A stretch of DNA of 64,000 nucleotides from Bacillota bacterium. Its GTDB lineage: Bacteria; Bacillota; Clostridia; Christensenellales; Christensenellaceae. The notes under the pieces are model-generated. The model was not told the origin of the DNA and made no database searches. It saw only the letters and a program-made list of their open reading frames with translations. Position numbers and translations under genes: made by a program. Numbering within the stretch: the stretch's first letter is position 1; each line of letters opens with the position of its first letter. Positions 18,801 through 26,187 of the stretch are shown in pieces. Where the stretch lies: positions 91,552-155,551 of the forward strand of contig JAEWMJ010000027.1 in NCBI GenBank assembly GCA_023393165.1, in the 5' to 3' direction.

Positions 18801-19498
18801 GCCCCGCTTGTCAGGCTGTTATTGCCCGCCAACGTGAGGTCAACAGCCGCGTCGGGCATTATGTAAAACGCGCATTCTTCCGCCGTGGATACATCGATAT
18901 TTACGCCGTTCAGCATGATTTTGGCCGTGACGCCGGAATTCACAGTGACGGTGCCCGCCGTCGTGGCGCCGCCGATAGTGATGTTTTGCGTATTGGGAAA
19001 TGGGGCGGTGGTCGTTCCCCCATATGTAACGGACAGATTACCGTTTCCGGCGTCATTGATGACGATATCGCCGCCCGATATATAAAAACTGCATTCAGGA
19101 TCATATTGGTCGACGGATGCTATCGCCGCCGCAGGAGTGATCGTCCCGGCCGAAGTAACTGTAGCGGTTATTTGGAGTGTCGCCGCCGCTCCGTTCGCAA
19201 TGCTCCCGACCGTCCAGATTCCGGTTACGCCGTCATAGGTTCCCTGACTTGGTGTTGCGGATTGGAAACTGAGTTCGGATTGCAAAGAAACCGATACGCT
19301 GACGCCTGTTGCATCGTTTGGCCCTTGATTTATAAGAGTGATTGCAAAAGTGACGGTGTCTCCAATCGATGGAGTAGGATTATCAACAGACGCAGTCACT
19401 GTCAAATCTGCTGTATCCGCCGCCAGCGCCACCGCGGGCGTCAGCGTAAAAACCAGCGCCGCGCACAGCAGCGCGCTCAAAAACCGTTTCCTTTTCAT
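15821..19498 (-). CDS. LPQTG-anchored glycine-rich surface protein with DUF11 and InlB-type repeats
   Basis: About 1225 residues from the ATG at 19498, preceded by AGGAGAGAAA. In order: signal peptide (1-27, ending AVALA); a DUF11-like domain (about 30-145, TVTFAITLINQGPNDATG); a Cthe_2159-type beta-helix start (about 180-260, ITIGGATTAGTVTVNSG); about 20 copies of a 25-30-residue unit around GAGIGGG and GGxITINxGTVTA (about 260-800); two InlB B-type repeats (RTGYAFNGWST, REGYIFGGWFSE); a further C-terminal domain; then LPQTG, a membrane helix and GRGKREKTK. This is a secreted, sortase-anchored adhesin or polysaccharide-binding protein. The Gly repeats make this DNA GC-rich and give a long spurious antisense frame. 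Confidence 0.9.
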   Translation of the reverse strand: MKRKRFLSALLCAALVFTLTPAVALAADTADLTVTASVDNPTPSIGDTVTFAITLINQGPNDATGVSVSVSLQSELSFQSATPSQGTYDGVTGIWTVGSIANGAAATLQITATVTSAGTITPAAAIASVDQYDPECSFYISGGDIVINDAGNGNLSVTYGGTTTAPFPNTQNITIGGATTAGTVTVNSGVTAKIMLNGVNIDVSTAEECAFYIMPDAAVDLTLAGNNSLTSGASAGLYCNERSTLTIGGDGTLNATGGENGAGIGGGNGDEGGIIQINSGTVTAQGGTGGAGLGGGWNGRGGSTTIDGGTVAAQGGTGGAGIGGGALGSGGTIRINDGTVTATGGQTGAGIGGGEYKPSGGITINGGAVTAVSERGAGIGGGNGGNGGDITINDGTVEASGGDRSAGIGGGDGGSCGTIIINNGTVTATGGIGGAGLGGGYSGDGGTIAIMNGTVTATGGAATSTNTATGAGIGGGARDASLGGGNGGRITIEGGIVQATGGTTSDSFSGAGIGGGGGGGDGGEITIRGGNVTVRSDRYGAGIGGGSYSLDKTSDMGEGGIITISGGTIVATDVRVGAGIGGGVHAGGGRITITGGDITARGQGSAAIGGGSHGDGGEISITGGTITASGNGGGSSIGGGLGATGGAIYIGGTADITAESANGAGIGGGSYNGGGEITIAGGTVWAASTTGGAGLGGGGEETAGSTAVTITGGTVYASGGSSNQYAGAGIGGGDSAEIDAAVTLSGGTVYASGGPGAQDIGMGARSNAVGTLTILGDAAVFLAKDACVPPITTIHAHLTLTEDTQKAYGLSIPDEWTPVFGAYLRLVALRYDANGGQGTVVPIQQHIGTTGQIAGGGFTRTGYAFNGWSTQANGSGTAYAPGDAFAFTANTTLWAQWTANSYTVTYHLNGGTDNPNPASYTYGTGFVLGVPAREGYIFGGWFSEAAFQHKVTSISNTQTGDVTLYANWLPAMLTSDGGGVTIDLSGVTLPEGVTGVSLGSNAIPSSGQSYTAVFRLISDNASMGGLDKLMVYELQLLDQDGRPITGFAGKIKVKIKIPEGMSGNLHVYWCDPVTQTLTDMNATVQNGYLEFETDHFSLYAVAQLGAGRSSAPDNPDIAGLPDSFNMYTGGRVSWTPGIAGGTWYFDNNYFSAAGSPPTFTALQSGTTAITYTVGWTSKTISVTIKESRLPQTGQDGRWIWILAGAAAALLATAVFIGRGKREKTK

Positions 19499-19749
19499 TC
19501 GTTTCTCTCCTTTTTCGTTCCATTTTTGCACCGCAGGGCGCCGCACATGCATATGCCGATGGGGTCGAAAGGCGTTTGCTCCCGGTAAAACCAGCCGCAG
19601 CCGCCGCAGTCGCCGGGCGGGAGGTTGCCCGGAGCGCCCGGCTTGCAATGAGGGCAACTCTCCTGCTCCGCCGTGGCAAAGGGCCTGCCTTCGCCGGTAT
19701 ACGCCGGGTGCTGCTCAAAATCCGGATAGGCCGGGCAGCTCCCGCACAT
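19495..19749 (-). CDS. Small cysteine-rich protein, possibly a broken gene
   Basis: 84 residues with paired cysteines (MCGSC, CPHC, CGGCG, CMCG), suggestive of metal binding. It overlaps the start of the LPQTG gene by 4 bases, which suggests translational coupling, but no good ribosome site precedes its ATG. The same frame stays open and protein-like for about 17 residues upstream (PGFPIYLEYDEQ) without a start codon. A good AAGGAG-preceded ATG at 19831 lies in another frame. It may be a frameshifted remnant. No family recognised. Confidence 0.35.
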   Translation of the reverse strand: MCGSCPAYPDFEQHPAYTGEGRPFATAEQESCPHCKPGAPGNLPPGDCGGCGWFYREQTPFDPIGICMCGALRCKNGTKKERNE

Positions 19750-19868
19750 CTGCTCGTCGTATTCGAGGTAAATGGGAAAGCCCGGCCTCCCGCCCGGTAA
19801 GTTTTATACGGCTGCCTTTGCCGGGATTCATTCCCTTACGCTCCTTTTTAAAAAACAGGGATAAAAAA

Positions 19869-19901
19869 CCCCTATGATAGCTTTCACTACTATCATAGGG
19901 G
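19869..19901 (-). terminator. Rho-independent terminator after the LuxR/TPR-like regulator gene
   Basis: Perfect 12-bp stem (CCCCTATGATAG and CTATCATAGGGG) with a 9-base loop, followed on the minus strand by TTTTTT. It separates the regulator gene from the sortase/LPQTG genes. Confidence 0.85.
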
Positions 19902-19916
19902 CAAATCCGTGCTCAT

Positions 19917-19950
19917 AAAAGTGACTTTTCACCCTAAAAAAGTCACTTTT
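19917..19950. terminator. Second hairpin downstream of the LuxR/TPR-like regulator gene
   Basis: AAAAGTGACTTTT and AAAAGTCACTTTT form a 13-bp stem with an 8-base loop, directly after the regulator gene's stop. A second or bidirectional terminator is likely. Confidence 0.5.
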
Positions 19951-19971
19951 TCCGGGGTATGGTTTCGGGGC

Positions 19972-21150
19972 CTAAAAAACGTATTGCGCAAGCTCGTCCC
20001 GGCCGGATATGAACAGCTTTTCGTAAATCTCCAGCATGATGTTTTTAAGCCTGCCGACGGAAATACCGTGCTGCTTTGCGATTTTTGCGTAAGGGATACG
20101 GCGGGCTACCAGCAGCGCCAGATGGTATTCCCTGAGGGACAGCATAAGCGTAATGTTATCCTTGGTGAACTGGTTGTGGAATGTGATCCAGTTCTTCCAT
20201 GTGCGCTTCCATTGCCCAATGACGGCGCCATAGTAATCGGGAAACGTCTGCTCCAAACACTTCTCCACAAGGCCGCTAAGAGCGGTAACGACCTCCGCAA
20301 AAGGCGTGATAAAGCCGTGGGGCAGGCTGATGCGCATGGCTTCCAGCAGCCAGCGCCTGGCCTCATCCACGCGCCCAAGATAGCAGCAGGCGACGGCGCA
20401 CGTCACCCTCAGATAAATGTCCGGAAATGTGATCCCCTGCTCCGACGCGCTAAGGGTCAGCGCGGTCTGCGCCACGGCCAGCGAGGTTTCATATTGGCCC
20501 ATACACTGAAAATATTTCGCGCGTTTATAGAGGGCGTCCGGCTTCGCCTGCGGCGCAAGGGCGCTGAAATCCCCATCCTTCAGCCAGCCGGGAGCCATAT
20601 TCGGCGCAATCACGCTCACGGCGGCGGTAGCCAGCGCCAACTCCGCAAAAACGGCTACGGCGTTGTCCTTGCCCGTTTCCACGCAGCTTTTGAGATAAGC
20701 GTCGATCTCCGTATACGCTTGGTAATCTCCCAGGCTGATGGCCGCCGCGACCGCCACCGGGCAGGCGCGCAGCCTGGCCGCATCGTCCCCCTCGGTCTTT
20801 TGAAAGCAGCGTATCGTCCGCGCAAAATCGCCCCGCAAATAAGCCAGCTCGCCCTCATATTGAAGATAAAGCCTATCCTCGCCCACGGTATCCAGAATCG
20901 CGTCGGGGTTTTTGCCCGGCATGGGAGTGGTGGTGGCCGCAATCACATAGGACAGATCAGCAGACAGCGATTTCCCGGGCAGATTCTTCTCCCTGCGCGG
21001 ATCGATGGGCTTTTCTGCCTCATCCGGAATCATCCACAGCCTCCCGTATTTTTTGGCGAGGGGTATCCGGCCATCGGCTAAAAGCCGCTGAACCTGCCTG
21101 GGAGAAACGCTCCATTTTTCGGAAGCCTGTACAGCCGATATGTATATCAT
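19972..21150 (-). CDS. Transcriptional regulator: MerR/excisionase-like HTH, helical repeats, LuxR-like C-terminus
   Basis: 392 residues. The N-terminus (ISAVQASEKWSVSPRQVQRL, then GRIPLAKKYGRLWMIP) is a MerR/excisionase-like DNA-binding segment. The middle (about 90-310) is Ala/Leu-rich helical repeat, TPR-like. The end (LSLREYHLALLVARRIPYAK, then HGISVGRLKNIMLEIYEKL) resembles a LuxR/GerE helix-turn-helix. Such two-HTH proteins regulate nearby operons in Clostridia. It lies upstream of and in the same direction as the LPQTG/sortase genes, which it may control; that is inference. A TTGCAA-17-TATAAT promoter precedes it. Confidence 0.7.
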   Translation of the reverse strand: MIYISAVQASEKWSVSPRQVQRLLADGRIPLAKKYGRLWMIPDEAEKPIDPRREKNLPGKSLSADLSYVIAATTTPMPGKNPDAILDTVGEDRLYLQYEGELAYLRGDFARTIRCFQKTEGDDAARLRACPVAVAAAISLGDYQAYTEIDAYLKSCVETGKDNAVAVFAELALATAAVSVIAPNMAPGWLKDGDFSALAPQAKPDALYKRAKYFQCMGQYETSLAVAQTALTLSASEQGITFPDIYLRVTCAVACCYLGRVDEARRWLLEAMRISLPHGFITPFAEVVTALSGLVEKCLEQTFPDYYGAVIGQWKRTWKNWITFHNQFTKDNITLMLSLREYHLALLVARRIPYAKIAKQHGISVGRLKNIMLEIYEKLFISGRDELAQYVF

Positions 21151-21188
21151 CCCTGAAACCGCCCTTTCTTAAGTGAAATGACAGCTTT

Positions 21189-21217
21189 ATTATAGTCGTT
21201 TGAGCGACGTGTTGCAA
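21189..21217 (-). promoter_or_regulatory. Promoter of the LuxR/TPR-like regulator gene
   Basis: On the minus strand: TTGCAA (21217-21212), 17 bp, TATAAT (21194-21189). The start codon follows about 40 bp downstream. Confidence 0.65.
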
Positions 21218-21452
21218 ACCTTTTTGTTTTAGTTCCTCTTTAAAGCTTACGCACGAACTCGCCAGACTGTGTCAAAAGTCAAGTATATACTAACACAAAA
21301 TGGTATCATGATGGCTGCATATAACGATCTGGTAGAAAACCACTCTCAATATTTATCAAAAGAGGTTACCTTCTCCGCAGCTTAAGCCTTTTTGACCCCC
21401 GATATGGCGTTAATACTTACAAGCCATCGCTGTTAGGTACATATGCAAAGCT
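21218..21452. other. Intergenic region upstream of the LuxR/TPR-like gene
   Basis: No gene. A short plus-strand frame from 21309 (MMAAYNDLVENHSQYLSKEV) ends in a stop after about 25 codons. It could be the tail of a lost gene, such as a transposase, but I cannot match it. Confidence 0.3.
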
Positions 21453-22223
21453 TTATGCCGTTTTGCGTTTGTAAAGCCTCATTGCGAATAGAAACGCAAC
21501 AATCAAAATGCCCAGGCACCATGCGAGCGCGACCCAAATATCATTTCCAACGGGCTGTCCCGCCAGCAGGGAGCGGATCGCGTCGACAATGGAGGTCACC
21601 GGTTGGTTTTCGGCAAAGGCGCGAACAGGCCCCGGCATAGAAGCGGTCGGCACAAACGCCGAACTGATAAACGGCAGGAAGATAAGCGGGTAGGAAAACG
21701 CGCCTGCGCCGTCCGCCGATTTTGCGGACAGTCCTGCAATCGCCGCGATCCATGTCAAGGCCAGCGTAAACAGCGCTAGTATGCCGGCCACGGCAAGCCA
21801 TGATAGCACCCCCGCCGGCGAGCGAAAGCCCATTACGAGCGCTACGAGAATGATGACGGCAACCGAAATCGCATTGGATACCAGCGAGGTCAGCACATGC
21901 CCCCACAGGACGGCCGAACGCGCAATCGGCATGGAGTGGAACCGTTCGAAGATGCCCCGTTGCTTATCCATAAACAGACGGAAAGCCGTGTAGGCTATGC
22001 CGCTTGCAATAGCAATCAGCAGGATGCCGGGCAGCAGGTAATTCACATAGTTGTCCGTGCCGGTTTGAATTGCGCCGCCCAAAACATAGACGAACAGCAG
22101 CATCATTGCAATCGGAGTGATGCAGACCGTGATAATGGTGTCCATGCTGCGGAAAATATGGCGCATGGAACGTCCAAGCATGACGCCCATATCGCTAAAA
22201 TAGTGTTTCTTTACCGTTTCCAT
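21453..22223 (-). CDS. ABC-2 type exporter permease (DrrB-like)
   Basis: 256 residues with six hydrophobic segments. Typical daunorubicin-resistance-type features are the N-terminal RSMRHIFRSMDTIITVCITP and the RGIFERFHSMPIARSA loop. It forms an export channel with the ATPase encoded directly before it. A GGAGG ribosome site precedes the ATG. The substrate is unknown; relatives export drugs or lipids. Confidence 0.9.
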   Translation of the reverse strand: METVKKHYFSDMGVMLGRSMRHIFRSMDTIITVCITPIAMMLLFVYVLGGAIQTGTDNYVNYLLPGILLIAIASGIAYTAFRLFMDKQRGIFERFHSMPIARSAVLWGHVLTSLVSNAISVAVIILVALVMGFRSPAGVLSWLAVAGILALFTLALTWIAAIAGLSAKSADGAGAFSYPLIFLPFISSAFVPTASMPGPVRAFAENQPVTSIVDAIRSLLAGQPVGNDIWVALAWCLGILIVAFLFAMRLYKRKTA

Positions 22224-23021
22224 TTATTTTTCCTCCTTCTTCCCACCCCGCGCGGCAGGCCGCGTGGGGACCCCGGTGCCGATGATTGCGAGGAATATTT
22301 CCTCCAACGTCGGCTGTTTTTCCACATACTCTACCTTCGCAGGCGGGAACAGCTTTTTCAGCTCAGCGAGCGTGCCCCCCGCGATAATCCTGCCCTCATG
22401 CAGAATGGCTATTCTGTCTGCAAGCTGCTCGGCTTCCTCCAAATACTGCGTGGTCAGGAATACCGTCGTGCCATTATTGGCAAGCTCTTTGACCGTCTTC
22501 CAAACCTCGATGCGCGCCTCGGGGTCAAGCCCAGTGGTCGGCTCATCGAGGAAAATGATCTGCGGTTTTCCTATAAGGCTCATGGCGATGTCGAGTCTGC
22601 GGTGCATACCGCCCGAATAGGTGGAAACCCTGCGATCGGCGGCGTCGGTTAGGCCGAAGCGGCTCAGCAAATCGTCCGCGACCTGGCGCGGATTGGCAAG
22701 GTGCCGCAGCTTGGCGATTAAGATCAAATTTTCCCGCCCGGTCAATATCTCATCCACGGCGGCGAACTGCCCGGTCAGGCTGATCGACTGCCGTACATGG
22801 TCGGGCTTTGACGAGACGTCAAAGCCGTTGACGGCGGCGGTGCCTCCGTCCTGTTTGAGCAGCGTGGTGAGGATTCTGACAATCGTCGTCTTGCCCGCGC
22901 CGTTGGAGCCGAGCAGGGCGAAAATACTGCCTTTTTCCACCTCGAAATCCACGCCCTTCAGGACATGAAGTTTCTTATAGGACTTTTGCAGTCCTTTCAC
23001 TTGAATTGCGGTTTCTGTCAT
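22224..23021 (-). CDS. ABC exporter ATPase (DrrA-like)
   Basis: 265 residues. Walker A GSNGAGKTT, Q-loop SLTGQFAAVDEILTG (typical of DrrA), signature YSGGMHRRLDIAMSL and Walker B IIFLDEPTTGLDPE are all intact. The start overlaps the stop of the upstream DUF1048 gene by 4 bases. It powers the permease encoded next. The operon is headed by a PadR repressor, as many multidrug-type exporters are. Confidence 0.95.
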   Translation of the reverse strand: MTETAIQVKGLQKSYKKLHVLKGVDFEVEKGSIFALLGSNGAGKTTIVRILTTLLKQDGGTAAVNGFDVSSKPDHVRQSISLTGQFAAVDEILTGRENLILIAKLRHLANPRQVADDLLSRFGLTDAADRRVSTYSGGMHRRLDIAMSLIGKPQIIFLDEPTTGLDPEARIEVWKTVKELANNGTTVFLTTQYLEEAEQLADRIAILHEGRIIAGGTLAELKKLFPPAKVEYVEKQPTLEEIFLAIIGTGVPTRPAARGGKKEEK

Positions 23022-23371
23022 TTTGAATCCTTCCCCTTTCCGAATTTGTTCATGATGTCGCGGTTAAGCGTCTTGCGCCAGTCTTCCGTGTATGTTCTGG
23101 CGCTGCGCAGAAGCTCGTCGCAGAACGCGGCCACATCATCGCCGGTAATCTCCAAAACATGCTTGCCATCCGCCGCACCGGCCTCGAACAACTCTATCAG
23201 GTCATAATGGATCTTCAGCATGTCATAGCCGTCTCCTCCCGCGAAATTCCACATGTATCCCTGGATTTTTTCAAATACAAACCGATAGTCTTCAGGCAGC
23301 GCTTCTACCCTTGCCATTTGCTCCCTATACTCTTTTTTGTCCCCGATCATTTTTTTGATAAACTCCAGCAT
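23018..23371 (-). CDS. DUF1048 family protein, copy 3
   Basis: 117 residues of the DUF1048 family: small helical cytosolic proteins found beside PadR regulators and ABC transporters. ALPEDYRFVFEKIQGYMW and the GDDVAAFCDELL segment are shared with the two upstream paralogues. Function unknown. An AAGGAG site precedes the ATG. It is translationally coupled to the ATPase gene. Confidence 0.85.
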   Translation of the reverse strand: MLEFIKKMIGDKKEYREQMARVEALPEDYRFVFEKIQGYMWNFAGGDGYDMLKIHYDLIELFEAGAADGKHVLEITGDDVAAFCDELLRSARTYTEDWRKTLNRDIMNKFGKGKDSK

Positions 23372-23387
23372 CGTATTGCTCCTTCTT

Positions 23388-23738
23388 TTACTTCATTTTA
23401 TCCGTAACTTTTTTCATGGCCTTGGCAACTTCCTTGTCAGCAGTTTCCTGATAGACGTCGGCGTAGGTTTTTGAATCTTTGATCAATTCGTCGCAAAAAT
23501 CCGCTACGTCACTGCCCGTCACTTCGAGCACGCCTTTCCCCAAGGCCGCGCCCTCTTCAAAAAGATCGACAATCCCCGAGAGCAAACCCGTACCTTCGGT
23601 CAGCTCGACAGGCCCGACCATAAAGAGATATTTTTGAATCTCTTTATAAACGCTTCTGTAATCTTGCGGGAGTGCTTTGACACGCGCCATGTGCGCCCGC
23701 CACTCTTTTTTGCCTTGGATGATATCTTGTATGCTCAT
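23388..23738 (-). CDS. DUF1048 family protein, copy 2
   Basis: 116 residues, paralogous to its neighbours on both sides (ALPQDYRSVYKEIQKYLF, TGSDVADFCDELI). A GAGGAGG site precedes the ATG. It probably arose by tandem duplication; the copies have diverged well and keep intact frames, which suggests separate roles or a hetero-oligomer. Function unknown. Confidence 0.85.
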   Translation of the reverse strand: MSIQDIIQGKKEWRAHMARVKALPQDYRSVYKEIQKYLFMVGPVELTEGTGLLSGIVDLFEEGAALGKGVLEVTGSDVADFCDELIKDSKTYADVYQETADKEVAKAMKKVTDKMK

Positions 23739-23750
23739 TTTATCCTCCTC

Positions 23751-24098
23751 TTACTTTCCTAATTTTTTTGCGATATTGGTGTTAAGCTGTTCGCGCCATT
23801 TGTCACGGTAGGACATTGCCCCTTCTTCGCCGGCTATCGCCGAGCAGAAGCCTTTGATGTCGTCACCCAAAACCTCTTGGACACTCTGGCCGTCAGCCGC
23901 CGTTTCTTCGAGCAGGCCAAGTACATTGTCAAGAATGGGCATAAGGTTGCGGCCGGTGAAATCTGAGTGCGGCCAAAGATTGGCTTTAATTTTTTCCCAT
24001 GCCGCCTGATAATCAGCCGGCAGTTTTTTGGCTCGCGATTCAAAAGTTTTCAATTCTTTAGTCATGTCGCTGCCTGTGATTTGTTCCCAAAAATTCAT
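23751..24098 (-). CDS. DUF1048 family protein, copy 1
   Basis: 115 residues, the first of three DUF1048 paralogues (KLPADYQAAWEKIKANLW, LGDDIKGFCSAIAG). Its start touches the stop of the PadR gene, and an AAGGAG site precedes it. Function unknown; it probably works with the PadR-controlled exporter. Confidence 0.85.
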   Translation of the reverse strand: MNFWEQITGSDMTKELKTFESRAKKLPADYQAAWEKIKANLWPHSDFTGRNLMPILDNVLGLLEETAADGQSVQEVLGDDIKGFCSAIAGEEGAMSYRDKWREQLNTNIAKKLGK

Positions 24099-24424
24099 TA
24101 TTTTTTCTCCTTTAACTCGTTAATTTTTGATGCTACGAACTCCCATTTTTCCCAGAACCTCCGCAATTCCTCTCGCCCAGCGTCGTTGAGCATGAAAAAC
24201 TTTCGCGGCGGCCCCATGTCGGATGGTTTTTTTTCTATGTCCACGAGTTTATTCTTCTCAAGCCGCACCAAAATGGTGTAGACAGTTCCTTCCACAACAT
24301 CTGTGAAGCCGAGAGCATTCAACCGCCGCGTGATTTCGTAGCCGTAGGTTTCTCCGCGGTTTATAATTTCAAGGACACAGCCTTCAAGCACGCCTTTGAG
24401 CATTTCCGTTAGGTTTTCCAACAC
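24098..24424 (-). CDS. PadR-family transcriptional regulator
   Basis: About 108 residues. The PadR winged helix is clear: MLKGVLEGCVLEIINRGETY, TRRLNALGF, EGTVYTILVRLEKNKLV. I use the GTG at 24424 because AAGGGG lies 5-7 bases before it; an earlier GTG abuts the site. PadR proteins repress exporter or stress genes and are released by small molecules. It heads the DUF1048/ABC operon, and its promoter overlaps a palindrome. Confidence 0.88.
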   Translation of the reverse strand: MLENLTEMLKGVLEGCVLEIINRGETYGYEITRRLNALGFTDVVEGTVYTILVRLEKNKLVDIEKKPSDMGPPRKFFMLNDAGREELRRFWEKWEFVASKINELKEKK

Positions 24425-24474
24425 AATCACCCCTTCCTATTCCGTATGACTTGTATGCAGTATTACTTATTACC

Positions 24475-24508
24475 ACTATATAGTAACACGCAATAGTATG
24501 GTTGTCAA
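24475..24508 (-). promoter_or_regulatory. Promoter and putative PadR operator
   Basis: On the minus strand: TTGACA (24508-24503), 17 bp, TACTAT (24485-24480). The palindrome ACTATATAGT (24475-24484), inside TTACCACTATATAGTAA, overlaps the -10 box and suits an autorepressor. Confidence 0.7.
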
Positions 24509-24699
24509 TAGAGAAAAATAAAAAACAGCTGCCATAAACTAGATGTTCTCTTTTGGTTTGTTCAAGCTTTAAAGCGTTCATCGTCTACCGCTTTATAAGT
24601 CTAATAATACAGCTGAATTTTTAACAAAAATGCATGTCCGAAAATGGCCAGTTTTTTCGAGAAAAGATGATATAATGATAAAACGAGGTGAAAAATTTG

Positions 24700-26160
24700 G
24701 TGAAAGATGAAGACCGGATATGGTATGCGGCATTTAAGTCCAAGGATGCAAGGTTTGATGGACGTTTCTTTGTGGGGGTATCCTCTACAGGGATTTATTG
24801 CCGGCCGGTATGCCCTGCAAAGCTACCAAAGGCAGAAAATTGTACCTTTTATGTCACGGCGGCGGCAGCGGAACAAGCAGGTTTCCGCCCGTGCCTTTTG
24901 TGTCGTCCGGAACTTGCCCCTGGCAACGCACCTATAGACGCCATAGCCTCTCTGGCTCATCGTGCGGCAAGGCTGCTGGAAGAAGGCTGTGGAAGTGAAG
25001 AAAGCATTGAGGAGCTCGCCAGCCATCTTGGTTGTACAGACCGTCACCTGCGCAGAGCATTTTTAGCAGAATACAATGTTTCTCCGATACAGTACCGGCA
25101 AACATGCAGGTTGCTACTTGCCAAAAACCTGCTAACAGATACCGGCCTCCCGGTAATCGAAGTTGCTATGGCCGCTGGCTTTGGAAGTTTGCGACGCTTC
25201 AATGACCTTTTCAAGAAGCGGTACCGTCTTGCGCCTACTGCTTTACGGAAGCGGACCTCGGAAGGAAAAAAACATAATAATGACATAACTTTAGCATTGA
25301 GTTACCGTCCACCCTACCGCTGGGAAGAAATATTGAACTTCCTTGCCGGGCGTGCAATTTCCGGGGTTGAGGCAGTAAAAAACGGGGAATATTTGCGTAC
25401 CGTGCATTTAGTAGCCGCAGAGGAAAAGCATGTATATGGGTGGGTGCGGGTTGGCCACAGGCCCCAAAAGAACGCCTTGATCGTCACGGTAAGCGAAACC
25501 TTGTTATCCGTATTGCCACAAGTATTAGCACGGATTCGACATCTATTCGATTTGAATTGCGACCCGGCCGCGGTGTATGGAACGCTTTCATCAATGAACG
25601 ATATACGCCCTAATCTTTGTGTTTTAGGAACCCGTTTGCCCGGTAGCTTCAATGCTTTTGAAATGGCCGTGCGGGCGGTGCTTGGACAGCAGATCACTGT
25701 GAAAGCCGCAAGCACATTAGCCTCACGAATTGTTGATACCTACGGCATGCCTATTCAAACAGGGATAGAAGGCTTGACCCATGTTTTCCCCTCACCCGAA
25801 GATATACTTGCTTTGGACGGGCCTATTGAAAATAACCTTGGCCCGTTAGGGGTTACTGCGGCGCGATCAAAAACTATTTTTGAGTTGGCACGGGCATTAG
25901 TACAAGATAAAATTGATTTTGGCCTTTGCGCCCAGCCGGAAGAAGAGATAAGAAAATTGATGGCAATTCGCGGCATTGGAAGCTGGACGGCACATTATAT
26001 TGCTATGCGTGCGATGGAATGGCCGGATGCTTTCCTTGAAACAGATGTTGGCGTAAAAAAGGCACTTGAATCTTACACATCAAAAGAGTTGTTGAAAATG
26101 GCGGAAGCGTGGCGACCGTGGCGCAGTTACGCTACAATTAACCTTTGGAACACGCTATAA
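24700..26160 (+). CDS. Bifunctional Ada-type regulator / AlkA-type 3-methyladenine DNA glycosylase
   Basis: About 486 residues. Part 1 is an Ada zinc/methyl-acceptor domain (FFVGVSSTGIYCRPVCPAK, then RPCLLCRPEL; four Cys). Part 2 is an AraC HTH (IEELASHLGCTDRHLRRAF, VIEVAMAAGFGSLRRFNDLF). Part 3 is an AlkA N-domain and HhH glycosylase (AVRAVLGQQITVKAAST; IRGIGSWTAHYIAMRAM with the catalytic Asp in FLETDVG). The Ada AdaB domain is absent and is supplied by the next gene. It repairs alkylated DNA and senses methyl damage. I prefer the GTG at 24700 because GAGGTG lies 9 bases before it. An extended -10 (TGATATAAT) precedes the gene. Confidence 0.92.
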   Translation: MKDEDRIWYAAFKSKDARFDGRFFVGVSSTGIYCRPVCPAKLPKAENCTFYVTAAAAEQAGFRPCLLCRPELAPGNAPIDAIASLAHRAARLLEEGCGSEESIEELASHLGCTDRHLRRAFLAEYNVSPIQYRQTCRLLLAKNLLTDTGLPVIEVAMAAGFGSLRRFNDLFKKRYRLAPTALRKRTSEGKKHNNDITLALSYRPPYRWEEILNFLAGRAISGVEAVKNGEYLRTVHLVAAEEKHVYGWVRVGHRPQKNALIVTVSETLLSVLPQVLARIRHLFDLNCDPAAVYGTLSSMNDIRPNLCVLGTRLPGSFNAFEMAVRAVLGQQITVKAASTLASRIVDTYGMPIQTGIEGLTHVFPSPEDILALDGPIENNLGPLGVTAARSKTIFELARALVQDKIDFGLCAQPEEEIRKLMAIRGIGSWTAHYIAMRAMEWPDAFLETDVGVKKALESYTSKELLKMAEAWRPWRSYATINLWNTL

Positions 26161-26187
26161 AGCACAGACAAAATAAGGAGAACCAAA

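Noticed and set aside
16652..19588. Very long plus-strand open frame opposite the LPQTG protein gene
   Set aside because: It is the antisense of the GC-rich glycine repeat region. The product is a low-complexity Ala/Arg/Cys string without a ribosome site, while the minus frame has a signal peptide, known domains and LPQTG.
21309..21392. Plus-strand fragment (MMAAYNDLVENHSQYL) as a transposase tail
   Set aside because: It stops after about 25 codons and no insertion-sequence ends or further transposase sequence are nearby, so there is not enough to name it.
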